From Isoetes taiwanensis (Eukaryota; Streptophyta; Lycopodiopsida; Isoetales; Isoetaceae), in the NCBI GenBank assembly GCA_021234155.1, contig JAJEKV010000039.1:1738001-1802000 (forward strand): a stretch of 64,000 bases of DNA. The letters are read 5' to 3'. Shown here piece after piece: positions 23,762 to 34,014 of the stretch (the first letter of the stretch is position 1; each line of letters begins with the position of its first letter). The translations under genes were made by a program, and so were the position numbers. Below the pieces are notes generated by a model that worked only from the letters and a program-made list of their open reading frames with translations, searched no databases and was not told the origin of the DNA.

Positions 23762-24120
23762 CAGGGATAGGTTCTGTACGTATGAAATTATTTTTTCAGA
23801 CGTATAAAGTCCAAAAATACGTATTTTTGGGTAAAATACGTATTTTTCGTATTTTATACCCGCCGGCCGGACAAAAAAAATTTCGCGTAAGCGAAACCTT
23901 CTGTTTCGCTTACGCGAACTTTTTTTCGCGTAAGCGAAAGCTTATTTTTCGCTTACGAGAATCTCCTTCCCGAATCCCCTAAGCGAAGTCTTAAGTTTCG
24001 CTTACGCGAAACTTCTTTCGCGTAAGCGAAACAGATATATTCGCGTAAGCTGTTTTATAAGTTTCGCTTACGCGAAGGGAGTTTCGCGTAAGCGAAACAG
24101 TCGTTTTCGCTTACGCGAAG
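23762..24120. repeat. Left subterminal array of TTCGCGTAAGCGAA palindromes
   Basis: After the terminal repeat come several ACGTATTTTT-like motifs, then about ten copies of TTTCGC(GTAA/TTAC)GCGAAA in both orientations between 23881 and 24119. Many clustered short motifs near an end are typical of transposase binding sites in hAT elements. Each copy can also form a six-base stem. Confidence 0.85.
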
Positions 24121-24126
24121 TTTTCT

Positions 24127-24137
24127 TTATATATAAC
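24127..24137 (+). promoter_or_regulatory. Probable TATA box for the cargo transcripts
   Basis: TATATATAA directly follows the palindrome array and precedes a T-rich leader and the kinase gene on the same strand. Position and spacing suit a promoter at the left end of the element. Confidence 0.4.
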
Positions 24138-24139
24138 GA

Positions 24140-25163
24140 GACGCTTTTTCTTCATTTTTGCGCAGAACAAGGTAAACCACCTGTGCCCCTTTGCCTTTTT
24201 TTTCATTTTTCCTTAGTTTTTAGGCAAACCTAGTTAGTTTTTTGTTGTTTCTTTTATTGTAGGTCTGGGGTTCCTCCATAGTGAGGCCCTCGCCTGTTGC
24301 CCCCCTCCATTGAGGGGCGTGACGATGGTGAGCGTCTCGTTCTATGGTCGAATCCAGACTGCTTTTTATGAAAAAAATAATGAAAAAAAAAAAGAAAATA
24401 AAAAACAATAGAACAAAAAGAATAAAAAAATGAGGAAAAAAATAATGAAATAAAAATAAAAGAAAAAAATAAGTGAGAAATTTGGTTGCCTACCCTTTTA
24501 TCGACAACATTAGCAGTTAGTTTAGGGAGTTGATTAAGAGAGACTAGGTTTTAGAAGTTCGGAGTGATCCTTGGCTGAGGCAGTGACCCTCGCCTGGCGT
24601 GCCACATTGAATTGTGCCATGCCGAGGGTGGGTGTCATTGCTGATGTCGAGGATTGCTAGGGTCAACCTCCCATTGAGGTGTATAGCCCTCTCCTGCCGC
24701 TTGTTGGCTTCGGTCACGCGGTGCTGAAAGGTGGGTGTTGTACTCTTATGGAAGGTTAGGAGAATATTTAATGAGATATACTCTATTTTCTGACGGTGTT
24801 GTTGACGAAAGTCCAATACTAATATAGGTGTATATTTCATTAAATATTCGTGACTTTTCCAGGTGGTCTTATGCAATATGTTCAGTTGAGTGCCGCCAAC
24901 CTCTATGAGGGAGTTTCCTAATGGAGTCAGTAGCTGGGTCAGATCATACGTTAAACTTGTTGAAGAGAATGAGAAAAATGCATTTCATATAACCGTAACT
25001 GTCAAACTCAGTAGATTAACCATAGAGTGCCTATAACCGTCAACTTGAAACTCAGTAGGGTTCCTATAACCGTCAAGCTTGAAACTTAGTAGTTTACTAG
25101 AATCTTAATGAACTATTTCATGGCTTATTGACACTCACTAAAGTGGGTTTTTTTTTTCCCAGA
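24140..25163 (+). other. Leader/intron region before the kinase-like gene
   Basis: No coding run. It contains possible splice acceptors, TTTTATTGTAG near 24262 and a strong T-tract ending CCCAG at 25163, so it is most easily read as a 5' leader with introns. Stretches at 24250-24350 and 24570-24730 contain GC-rich partial self-complementarity (for example GTGACCCTCGCC against GGGTGGGTGTCA). Confidence 0.4.
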
Positions 25164-25235
25164 CTTTTAGGTATTGTTGCTGCTTTGCTACAGTTGGCAT
25201 ATCGCTATCTATACACAATTTCTTCTAAAGCTGCT

Positions 25236-26964
25236 ATGAATCCACAAGAGTTAGACGGGCTTAGACTAGAAGCAGCAGAGCCTCACATGAGCCCTAAAGA
25301 AGGACCTAGGGTAGAAGCAGAGCCTCACATGAACCCAGAGGCCGAGTCCTCTACTAAGATGCAGAGAAAAAGATCAAGACCCCAACAGCCATGGTCCTCC
25401 TTAAGACCCGCTTTAATGAATTGGCTCTGTGAGCGAATATGTGCTGCCACCCCATCTGAGTTAGAGTTGATTACTACAACAGACGAAGGATGGCTAGACT
25501 TCCACTCAAGCCTCATGAGGGATGCTGAGAGAGCTTTTGGGCCTCGAATGATAGACCTAGAACCTGAAAAGATTGATTCTGAAAGGTATGCTTGGATAGA
25601 TGGCAATGTATCCCGTACAACTGGAAATATGATTCATGCAGTGGCAAATCTAACTAGTCCGCACTTGAGAGAGTCTTTAAAAGATAAGGCTGTGGAATGG
25701 AACACAGCTTGGACGAATTGAAAGCTTAGAAAGGAAACCCATCAACCCCCCCCACCTAGTTAAGAAAGTGTTGGCACAGACTATTAGAGCCAAGCATCCT
25801 GGTGAGACTGATAAAGAGTGGGAAGCAAGAAAAAGGGCAGATGCCAAGACTATATGGTTTGCAATGGTGGATTCCTCTCAAATAATCAACAGGACCAGAA
25901 TTGGTTCAGGAACATATGGAACGGTGTTCAAATGCAATATCTTGGGTTCTAGTTTTCTTAAAGACGAACCCTATTGTGTTAAATTTCAGAATGATGATGT
26001 GCAGTTAGGTACGGCCAGGCCTGATGTGATAGTAAAGGCCATGATGAAAAACATGAGGGAATCACAAATGCAGGTTAGACATGGCTCTATCATACGCTGC
26101 ATTAGTCGTACAACTGGGTTGGAAAGAACAGGGTTGATATTTCCCTACGGGAATGGGGGTTCTTGTGCATCTCTTTTTGTGCATCATGGAGATAATGAGT
26201 TTGCCAGGCATGCATTTAAGAGATTAGGGTATAAGCCTACTGTCGAGGTCCACGTCCATAAGCTTGAGCAACGAAGAAAGCAAGAGTTATATGTTGCTCA
26301 AAGAGTGGGTGATCTAACTATGTCGTTTTTAAGCGGCTTGCTTAAGCTTCATAAAGAGCACCATTTACACATGGACTTGCACCCGGGCAATGTCTTGCTT
26401 CATTTTGAATTTAGGAAAGAGAGAGGATGCACAGACCCCCAGGCTGTTTATATTGGTATATGTGACCGGGGAGAAGAACGGCTAATAGGCGAGCCTGTGG
26501 AAGTGAAGCGGTGGGCATACAAAGGCATGGATGCTGCTGCCAAAAAGGCGATTGAGAATGAAAGGCTTGCCTATCCATACATGCATGATGATTTGTATTG
26601 GGGTCCAAAAAGAGATGGAACTAAGACGGTGCCTGCAAGGGTAGACTTCGATCTCTTAGGGGCAGCCTACTTTATCTATTACCTTGCTGATTTTGCACGC
26701 AAGCATTCTTTCTTGGAGACTATGGGTACCAATGAACAAAGCCATAGGTTTCGAAACATGTGCGATTATTTGAAGCACTGTGTCGAATCCCCAATACGAG
26801 ACAAGGCACACAAGTTTGATCTGAACCAGCTACTGAACACCATGCGGAGCATTTGGAATTGCTCTCCAACACATTGCACAAGACCCCAAACAGAATCAGA
26901 TTGGATTCCTCAAGTTGGGTTAGGTGCAGACGATGCTGACCAAGCTGGACCAAGTCACGCTTAG
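25236..26964 (+). pseudogene. Protein kinase-like protein (transposon cargo, one frameshift)
   Basis: ATG at 25236 follows a 3' splice site (TTTTTTTCCCAG, 25163). The first frame gives ~160 residues, with two copies of a short AEPHMxPxxE repeat and then a helical domain with no known match, and ends at 25721. The kinase part continues one frame over, read through PPHLVKKV near 25750, to a stop at 26962-26964. Kinase motifs: RIGSGTYGTVFKC glycine loop (25897-25935); VKF with the likely ATP-binding Lys (25981-25983); catalytic loop HMDLHPGNVLL (26368-26400); CDRGEE in place of DFG (~26464); RVDFDLLGAAYFIYYL as helix F. HxD and Asn are kept, so activity is possible if the frame is whole. A poly(A) signal AATAAA lies near 27036. 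Protein kinases are not normal hAT genes; the gene was probably captured. Confidence 0.75.
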
Positions 26965-27295
26965 CGTGCCATTTATGAGCTCTCTTGTACGCAACCAAAA
27001 AAATTATTGATTGAACAATTGCTTTAAATACATTCAATAAAACATCTTTGGCATTCTTATGTATTTATTTTTGTTGCACTTGTTTTTTTTTATAATTTAT
27101 AAGTCATATTGAGTTGTTTTTTATTTCGCGCAGTTAACGTAAAGCCTATCCGCAAGAAAACGAACAGACAACTTACCTAGTGCCAAACACAAAAGAATGT
27201 CTCAATAACCGAGTTCGTCTCATCGACAACCGAGTTCTTGTCATCAGCAGGCGAGAGAAGGGGCTGATGAAACTGGGCATGGAGCCAACTTCTCT

Positions 27296-28643
27296 ATGCC
27301 GTCCACTTTGAGAACTCCAGAACCAGATGGATTTGTATTCCCTTCTCTACCTACATTGTCAGAGGTTAGAGCACAACAGATACAGAGAGCAGATGAACAT
27401 GCTAGAATGAAGAAGCGCGTGCAAAAGAGTTGTTGAGGTTGAGGGCAATGGCAAAAGTGGCCAAGAAAGAAGGTGTCACAATTACAGAGATGCATGGAGT
27501 TGCATGTGACATGGGCCCAGGTTGTTGCCTGCATGGAGCGGATTTTGAGGATATCGAGGCCAATTTAGACGCCAAACAGTTTGACGTCGACTGGCCAAGC
27601 AGGAGAGCAGGTACGTATAAGGCATACGACTGCAAGATCCCTGAAGTCCGAGCTAAAGCTTTGGAGAGGTGGGTGCAAGTGAAAGGAACAATGATAAAAA
27701 ACCACGAATTCAGCAAGACGTTTGCCAAGCAAGTGTACTATGAGATTGTGAGAGGGGAGCCCGTAAATTATGCCAGTAGAAAGTGGAAACAAGGAAGCGG
27801 CAGTGGTAGCAGCAAGAGAGTGAAGCTCGCGGACGATTCTGAAAGCGCTCTTGGTGATGAGCCCGTGACTATAACCTATTTGCTTCAAGATGCCATAAAA
27901 CTTTTAGATGTGGCGGGGGTTGCAGCAGCAGGTGCAGTGACAGATGAGGTAGATCTGAAGGCTCAGTTAGAGAATGAAAGAAGTCGAAACCTCACTCTGT
28001 CAGAGGAAAACTTGTGCTTAAAAGATCGTGCAAATGCTCACGACAAGCTGCAGAATTACTAGACACGAAGAATCAACTTGCAGCTTTGGGTAGGGAAAAT
28101 ACGGTGTTGAGAGTAGACAATGAGCATATGCGCACAATATCAAGAGTCTTAGATTTTGATCCCCTTAGAGTCTCCAAGGAGCAGGGTATTGCATACCTCC
28201 CTCCCGAATACCTATATGACAGTCAGTGGGATAATGTAAAGAACGGGGACTTTAGATATTGTCAAGTGTGTGCGGACAATCTAACCCAAGTTGGTTGGTA
28301 TGCCTTAGGGTCTGGACATCGTCTGCATTTGAGGTGTTTGTTGGATTGGATGATGCGCAGTAGGTTCTGTCCAGCAGATGATGGATATATTATACCAGAG
28401 CGCCAGTATGCAATGCTCAACCTGCAATCACGCATGCCTCCCTTGCCACCTCTGATTGCTCGCAGGAGGGATGGAATAGCTCATGCGTTCCACACCCAAC
28501 GTGAAATGGACCTTTGGAGGGGGGTAGAAGAACCGCGTGAAGGTGAAGAGGTACCAGACATTAATCAGTACCTGCCGCCCGCTCCTGGGCTAGCAGGTGA
28601 TTGTGGTGCGAACGTGGATGCAGACAATTACTTAAACCCATGA
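27296..28643 (+). pseudogene. Coiled-coil protein with degenerate RING-H2-like domain (cargo)
   Basis: Reading starts at ATG 27296 (MPSTLRTPEPDGFVFPS) and needs two single-base corrections, near 27415-27425 and near 28050, to reach the stop at 28641-28643. Residues from the second segment include ARAMAKVAKK-type helix, a conserved-looking GCCLHGADFEDI stretch and a predicted leucine-rich coiled coil spanning the second break (LENERSRNLTLSEEN, then LAALGRENTVLRVDN). The RING-like part (28260-28380) reads CQVC, then GHRLHLRCLLDW (H-x2-H-x2-C), then FCPAD. It lacks the third metal ligand (Gly/Ser where Cys is expected) and the last Cys (Asp). It could therefore be a dead RING or a scaffold rather than an E3 ligase. 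An AATAAA at 28734 follows. It is 330 bases downstream of the kinase-like gene on the same strand. Confidence 0.65.
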
Positions 28644-28862
28644 GCTATCTACATTATTTTTTTGATATTTTTCCCTAAGATCTCAGATGCACATGAATTA
28701 ACCAACGTTCGTTGACGAGGATTTCTTTGTCTTAATAAAATTTTGGGGGTTGGGTTGCCGCATTGAGTTGTTTGTGTAATAGTTAAGTAAAGTAACTATG
28801 TGAGTGAGTCAAAACATCTGTGAGTGAGCAACCTATTTGACATCTGGACCTCATGTTAGGCC

Positions 28863-29041
28863 TTCTCGAAATTCTTGTTACCTTCTTTAGAAAGAGCGAG
28901 CTTTGCTCTGACTCTCTTTTGGGTGTCGCTGTGTCAATGTATCTCAGATACTTTGCTAGGTTATATTACACAAAGATGCCCAAAATGGGGGTCGGAGCAG
29001 AAATCGTTCGTTCTAGAGGAGGTTACAAGGGTTTTGAGTAC
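28863..29041. repeat. Hairpin A
   Basis: The left arm starts TTCTCGAAATTCTTGTTACC. The right arm ends GGTTACAAGGGTTTTGAGTA. The arms pair over about 75 nt with mismatches and wobble; the loop lies around CAGATACTTTGC. The arms are related to hairpin E. Confidence 0.75.
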
Positions 29042-29123
29042 TCTATTTTTATTGTGGCCGCGGATGATATCAGGCTAGTGGTTGCTTGTGATTCCGTTGG
29101 GGTAATTAGAGGTTAGTGATTGA

Positions 29124-29260
29124 TGGGTTCAAGCATCGAAACTTCCCAATCTTTCTTTCCCCTCCTCTTTGGGCAATGTAGCTTAGTTTATTACATGCTA
29201 AGTTCCATTGTCCAAAGAGGGGTGAAAGCAAGGCTTGGGAAGTCTCGATGCTTGCACTCA
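29124..29260. repeat. Hairpin B
   Basis: CAAGCATCGAAACTTCCCAA on the left pairs with TTGGGAAGTCTCGATGCTTG on the right, and pairing continues through CCTCTTTGGGCAATG against CATTGTCCAAAGAGG. The arms are about 60 nt. It is a tandem relative of hairpin C. Confidence 0.85.
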
Positions 29261-29289
29261 GGAGGTCGATTTGGGATGTTAGTGATTGA

Positions 29290-29427
29290 TGAGTTCAAGC
29301 ATCGAGACTTCCCCGTTTTTCTTTCCCCCGCCTCTTTGGGCAATGTAGCTTAGTTTACATGCTAAGTTCCATTGTCCATAAGAGGCGAGTGAAAGCAAAG
29401 ATTGGGACGTCTCGATGCTTGCACTCA
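29290..29427. repeat. Hairpin C
   Basis: Second copy of the hairpin B type: CAAGCATCGAGACTTCCCC pairs with GGGACGTCTCGATGCTTG. The outer ends TGAGTTC and GCACTCA and the loop-proximal TAGCTTAG and CTAAGTT are shared with B. Confidence 0.85.
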
Positions 29428-29439
29428 GGTCTCTTTCAT

Positions 29440-29572
29440 CCTGGCTTAGTCTCTTTTGCTTGTCCTGTTTATTGTATCTAAAGTGCCCCCTGGGATGAGA
29501 TCGCTCGCTCATTTTAGGGGGCACTTTAGATATATATAAACAGGAACATCGAAAAGAGAGTAAAAAGCCTGG
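29440..29572. repeat. Hairpin D
   Basis: Left arm CTGGCTTAGTCTCTTTTGC...CCTGTTTATTGTATCTAAAGTGCCCCCT. Right arm GGGGGCACTTTAGATATATA...CAGG...AAAAGAGAGTAAAAAGCC. The pairing TCTAAAGTGCCCCC/GGGGGCACTTTAGA is perfect. The loop is about 25 nt (GATGAGATCGCTCGCTC). Confidence 0.85.
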
Positions 29573-29649
29573 AGCGTGACCCTCTTGAATGGTTGTCAAC
29601 TCACCAGGCTTGATATTGTTCGCTTCAAACAATATAGACTTCTCGAAAT

Positions 29650-29806
29650 TCTTGTTACCTCCTCTAGAAAGAGCGAGCTTTGCCCTGACTCTCTTTTGTA
29701 GTCTCTCTCTGTCAATGTAGCTTAGTTACTTTGCTAGGTTATATTACACAAAGAGGCTCAAAATGGGGGCCGGAGCAAAAATCGTTCGTTCTAGAGGTAG
29801 AAGTTG
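29650..29806. repeat. Hairpin E
   Basis: Related to hairpin A: CCTCTAGAAAGAGCGAGC pairs with TCGTTCGTTCTAGAGG across a loop that contains GCTTAGTTACTTTGC. An outer stem may close at 29990-30020 (GTAGGTAACAAGG), in which case hairpin F lies inside it. Confidence 0.7.
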
Positions 29807-29810
29807 CTAT

Positions 29811-29984
29811 GACGTCAGAGGTGAGAGCGCACTCTAATTTCAAGCCAAAGTGGTGCCTGGGCGTTGTCCATCTATATAGCGGCTGTTAGGCACCAAATCA
29901 TGGAACATCTTAACTCCTGCTATTGATGGAGAACCTTGAGCATCACTATAACTTGAAATTAGAGGACGCGTCCCCTTTGGCGAG
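29811..29984. repeat. Hairpin F
   Basis: CTCTAATTTCAAG at 29834 pairs exactly with CTTGAAATTAGAG near 29946. Weaker pairing extends on both sides (GACGTCAG...GCGCACT against GGACGCGTCC, and GTGGTGCC...CCATC against GATGG...GCATCAC). Confidence 0.7.
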
Positions 29985-30114
29985 GTGGTGGATTGTACAT
30001 CGACGTAGGTAACAAGGTTTTTGAGTACTCTTTTTTTATTGTGGCAGCGGATGATATTAGCCTAGTGGTTGCTTGTGATTCTGTGGGTTCATTTGAGATT
30101 ATAGTGATTGACGA

Positions 30115-30299
30115 GTAACTTCGGTATGCCAAATCGGCATTTGAATGCCATCAGGACCTATAATTTGTACCTCCATTCCTTTGGGTGGCACATGCCATGC
30201 AAACCCATTTGGTATTCAGAGCATGTGCCACCCAGAGGAATAGAGTACAAATTATAGGTTCTGATAGCATTCAAAGCCCAATTTGGCGTACCGAAGTTA
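30115..30299. repeat. Hairpin G, arms homologous to the B3-like locus
   Basis: Arms of nearly 90 nt: AACTTCGGTATGCCAAAT on the left pairs with ATTTGGCGTACCGAAGTT on the right, and GGGTGGCACATGC pairs with GCATGTGCCACCC next to the loop. The right-arm sequence, from GAGCATGTGCCACCC to CAATTTGGCGTA, is also found in the sense orientation at 13290-13370. Confidence 0.9.
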
Positions 30300-30365
30300 T
30301 TCCCAATTTGGCGTACACATGAAAGAAACATAGAAAGAACCAGCATACATGAACGAATCATTCAT

Positions 30366-30533
30366 GTACCTTGTGAACCTTCTGATGGATCAGATTCGTC
30401 CAAGCTGGTCCGTGGCTGTTTGGCCCCTTCGCGTGCGTAGATTACTTCTCATCAGCAAGATTCTGTGGCATGCGAAGAGGCAAGCAGCAACGGAAGTCGA
30501 GACGGGTCTGATCCGAGGAGGGTTCTCAAGGCA
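30366..30533. repeat. Hairpin H
   Basis: GTACCTTGTGAACC pairs with GGTTCTCAAGGCAC. GGATCAGA pairs with TCTGATCC. CCCCTTCGCGTGC pairs with GCATGCGAAGAGG around a loop with TTACTTCTCATCAGC. The loop-side sequence is shared with hairpin I. Confidence 0.8.
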
Positions 30534-30593
30534 CTAAGTTCGACGGAGGTAAGGGAACATGGTGATGCATAATCATTGGTTGGAGAGTGGATC

Positions 30594-30764
30594 GTGTATC
30601 TAGTGAAATCTCGTATCCGTCAAAGTCGTCTCGACTGATCCATGGCCATTTGACCCCTTGGCATGCGTAGATTACTTCTCATCCGCAAGATTCTGTGGCA
30701 TGCGAAGAGGCAAGCGTCAACGGAAGTCAAGCCGGCTTTGGCGGGTGCGAGGTTTCTCTAGGCA
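30594..30764. repeat. Hairpin I
   Basis: Tandem relative of hairpin H: GTATCTAGTGAAATCTCG pairs with CGAGGTTTCTCTAGGCAC, and CCGTCAAAG pairs with CTTTGGCGG. The apex (CGTAGATTACTTCTCATC) is nearly identical to that of H. Confidence 0.8.
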
Positions 30765-31001
30765 CTTAGGTCGACTGATGTTACACATGAATGAAACATG
30801 GACCGAAGTTACATGAACCATCATACATGAAACATCATACATGAAAGAAACATAAAACAAGGTGACGAAATATATAGAAGACAAAAACTTGTAACAAAAA
30901 ACTTCACTTTTTATTCATAGTGCCAGAATGGTTACAATAGTTTGAACATCCTCATACACGGTTACAATAGATAGACTGAGGGTACTCATCACATCATCTT
31001 T
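30765..31001 (-). terminator. 3' end region of the transposase transcript
   Basis: ACATGAA-rich short tandem repeats (30785-30860) followed by TTTTTATTCATA at 30908-30919, which on the minus strand reads TATGAATAAAAA and contains the AATAAA poly(A) signal about 90 bases beyond the transposase stop. Confidence 0.45.
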
Positions 31002-33568
31002 CTAGACATCACCTTCTTCATCAGTTTCATCATCCGGGCTTCCGTCCTCTTCTGCCTGCTGACCTAGGTTCAACCTCCTCTGGCCCTTTCCCTTACTGCA
31101 ACGTCCTCGAGATGTGTTTCTTCTGACACGTTGCCTGTTTATCTGGGTCATTGGCATTGGAGAGTCCGCTGGGTCACGTATCATTAAGTCCTCAAGCAGA
31201 TCTCCTGTATTACTTGGACCTGGCCTTTCTGTATCAGACTCCTCTTCTGTATCTTCGTTGTCGTTTGAGTCGTCCGAGAATATGTTCTTGTCTAAATCAT
31301 CTTCGGCATCAACAAAATGGGTACATTGAATGTCCTCATCAACATGGTTAGCGGCATTTACAGCAAGCAGCTCGTCCTCACTGTCTTCGAAGTTGTCCTC
31401 TTCCACTTTAGAATCTGCATCCATGAAAGGAAACTGTAGCTTATCAACTACGGCTGCACCATTGTTGCGATTCAAGAGCCGCCAATTTGAGAAGTTATAT
31501 ACAAGTTTGTCAGCCTTCTTATGCAAGAGGCGATTTCGTGTCATGCTATGTATGTACTTATAAGCACTCCAGTTCCTCTCACTTGCACTATTGAAGGATA
31601 CCAAGGAGAGGATAGTCATTGCAAGGGCCTGTAACGTATCAGTAACCTGTCCATGGGCTTGCCACCATGCATAAGATTCCATATTTGGTTCCTTCTTGTG
31701 ACTCTCCAGTGCATCGTGAAGCTCTTCATCTGCCCACCTTCCACTCAAGTTCTGGTATTCAGTTAACTCGGCAATGAAAATTTTGTAGTCCGAGCTGTTG
31801 GGGTAAAAGATTTTTGCAACCTTCTTCAATGAACCCATCACTTCTTTATCTGTATGCTGGTCCATATCGTGGTTGTGTGGGTCTAAGGCATGTGCGGCGC
31901 AATGAAGATCATTGTAGAACTTCTTCCATCGTTCATTGAAGTCTCTAAGCAGTGCTGCACGCTTAGCATTGTCAAAGGGTGCATTGGGGCCATCGCGTTC
32001 TAGAAAGGATTGAATGGAGTGCCAGCACCTCCAGACCTTTCCAGTGTTTGCCTTCGAAGAATCAAGGGTTTTGATGGCATGACAAACAGGTTGCATGCAC
32101 TTGACAACATTCTTTACGCCTCTCCAAAATGTCTCCCGCCCAAGCATTTCTCGAAGGGCGGCAGCTTGCTGCCGGTGTTTTGAAGCATTTTTTCCCTTCT
32201 GCCTCCTCTACCATTCAAAGAACTCTGTATGGTTGAAGGTCGAGATAATCGAGTCGCGACACCTAAGCACTCTTTCAAGACAAATTTAATTGGAACCAAA
32301 CCGAGTCTGGCCAGGATTCATGAGTGCTAGGGCCTTCTGACACAATGACTTATATATGGCGTAAATTGCCGGCTTCTTTGTGATGAATTTCACGAGACGA
32401 CGAGCCTTTTGAATGGGATCTTTGAACCAAGTGTGCTATGAAAACCAGTCCTTCAGCAATAAGTTTAGGCAAATTGGCAGCTGGTCGCGTGCAATCCTGG
32501 AAATTCAGACTCCAACAATTCACCCGCTAACTTACAATTAGACGCGTTGTCCATTACGACTTGAAATATTCTCTTCGGTCCAAAACTCTCTATCACAGCC
32601 TTTGTTTTCTGAAAAATCCAATCTCCTGTGATTTGGTCAGTTTTGATTTCTACGGTTTTCAAGAATACTTCGCCCCCTGGATACACGATCATGAAATTTA
32701 TAAGATGGTCCTTGTTTACATTGCTCCAACCATCAGTCACTAGTGAGGTGACACGGCCCGATAAGACGACTTACTTCATTTCCACCCTCTCGACCATTTT
32801 CCCGTGTATTTCATCCACCATTTTGTTATTGGCATGTTTGTATGAATGCAATCTAAAAGCCGGCCCTGCTTTGGCAACTTCCTGGAAGGCTTCTTTCATT
32901 GCTTTGTGCTCCAAAATATGTGGAGACAACCCGGCATATAAAAATGCCTCTACAACCTTCAATTGCGTCTTTTTTCGGTTGCTCGATGTTAAACCGGTCA
33001 ACCCTCTGTTGCTTAGTCTGTCTTTCCACTATCTCAATTGTCTCGCCATTCTTTTTCGCCGTACTTAACCCTCCTATCGACCCTAGTCCACCCCCTCCGG
33101 TTGGTACATTTGCCGGGGAGGGGTGGTGTAATTGATCTCTTCTTCTTGGCATGGTGAAGGTCCTTGGCTATCCTTTGGTCGTGTTCTTCTGCTGCTATTC
33201 TTTTTTGACCCAACACTTCAAGTGCATCTTGTCGTATGTCGCCAGGATCCGCAGGTACAAGTTTGCACCCCAATTTTAGGATCCGTAAAAGATGAGCTCG
33301 TATTCTTGTCGCGGATCCATTTATTGACGATGTACCCACAAAATAATGATTGCCACTCATTTCGACCAAATTCCTTCACAAATCCCCACTCGGGACCTCT
33401 CTTTTTGACCACCCGGTATTTCGACATATAATTCTTCCACGTCTTTGTTCCAACCCCTGTAGCCCTGCCATGACCGCGTGATGGCCGCGCACCCCTAGAC
33501 GATGATGCATGACCGCCGGTGGCGCCGGAAGTAGATGCATGGCGCCCGGTGGCGCGATGTAGATGCAT
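31002..33568 (-). pseudogene. hAT transposase (BED, DUF659, dimerization domain; broken frames)
   Basis: Read from 33568 downward. A low-complexity N-terminus is followed by GPEWGFVKEFGRNEW and, in a shifted frame, ATRIRAHLL...GCKLVP, the remains of a BED zinc finger. Next are VVEAFLYAGLSPHI (near 32950) and the DUF659 start MTDGWSNVNKDHLINFM (32740), with VVMDNASNCK. Then comes the C-terminal frame 32147-31002. That frame includes WWQAHGQ, LSLVSFNSASERNWSAYKYI and RNRLLHKKADKLVYN, the hAT dimerization domain (about 31685-31458). A long acidic Asp/Glu tail and a basic end (RRNTSRGRCSKGKGQRR) follow; that tail is unusual. Frames change at least three times between 33400 and 32150. The domains match plant hAT transposases, which cut at the terminal repeats and make 8-bp duplications, as seen here. 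Confidence 0.9.
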
Positions 33569-34014
33569 GACCGGTATGCCATCCCCGCCGCTATCTAAAA
33601 TTACCGTCTCGCCACGGTATGCTAAAGGGTAAAGACTCCTTAATCGTCCGAACTAAAGGCCGACGTCTATATACGCGAAGGACCAAGCTCACTACGCATA
33701 TATTACATCGACGTCCCGTTCGAACGTAAGGAGTGAAGGACAGGAACCTATAGGTCTCTAAGGAACAAGGTAGGAACCCAAGGTCGGGAAAACTCGTGAA
33801 GGAGGAATCTCACTTCACAATTCCGGCGCCGCCCCGGACATAAAAATCCACACCTCAAAGGCTGACCGTTTCCCAAGGAGTATGTGGACTCGACCTGGTA
33901 GTCAACGTTCGAGGCGAATTCTAGGGCTAAACACGGTTTTCTTATATATAATATTTCACCTGCACAAAATAGACCAAACACTGGCGCAAAAAGTTTTTTT
34001 CCCTTAGCAAAATG

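Larger units (their letters stand above)
28863..30764. ncRNA. Array of nine long MIRNA-like hairpins
   Basis: Between the RING-like gene and the transposase lie nine imperfect inverted repeats with arms of roughly 50-90 nt and short loops, listed separately below (A-I). A and E are paralogous, B and C are paralogous, H and I are paralogous; D, F and G are single. Mismatches are often of the G:U-compatible kind, as in transcribed foldbacks. A spacer containing TATTGTGGC(A/C)GCGGATGAT occurs after A and after E/F. Protein frames here are short and run through the arms, so I regard them as shadows. Long imperfect hairpins of this kind are the usual origin of plant miRNAs and hairpin siRNAs. Transcription is not shown. 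Confidence 0.7.

Noticed and set aside
29279-29632. 117-codon minus-strand frame in the hairpin array
   Set aside because: It reads through both arms of hairpins C and D; the foldback explains it better than a protein.
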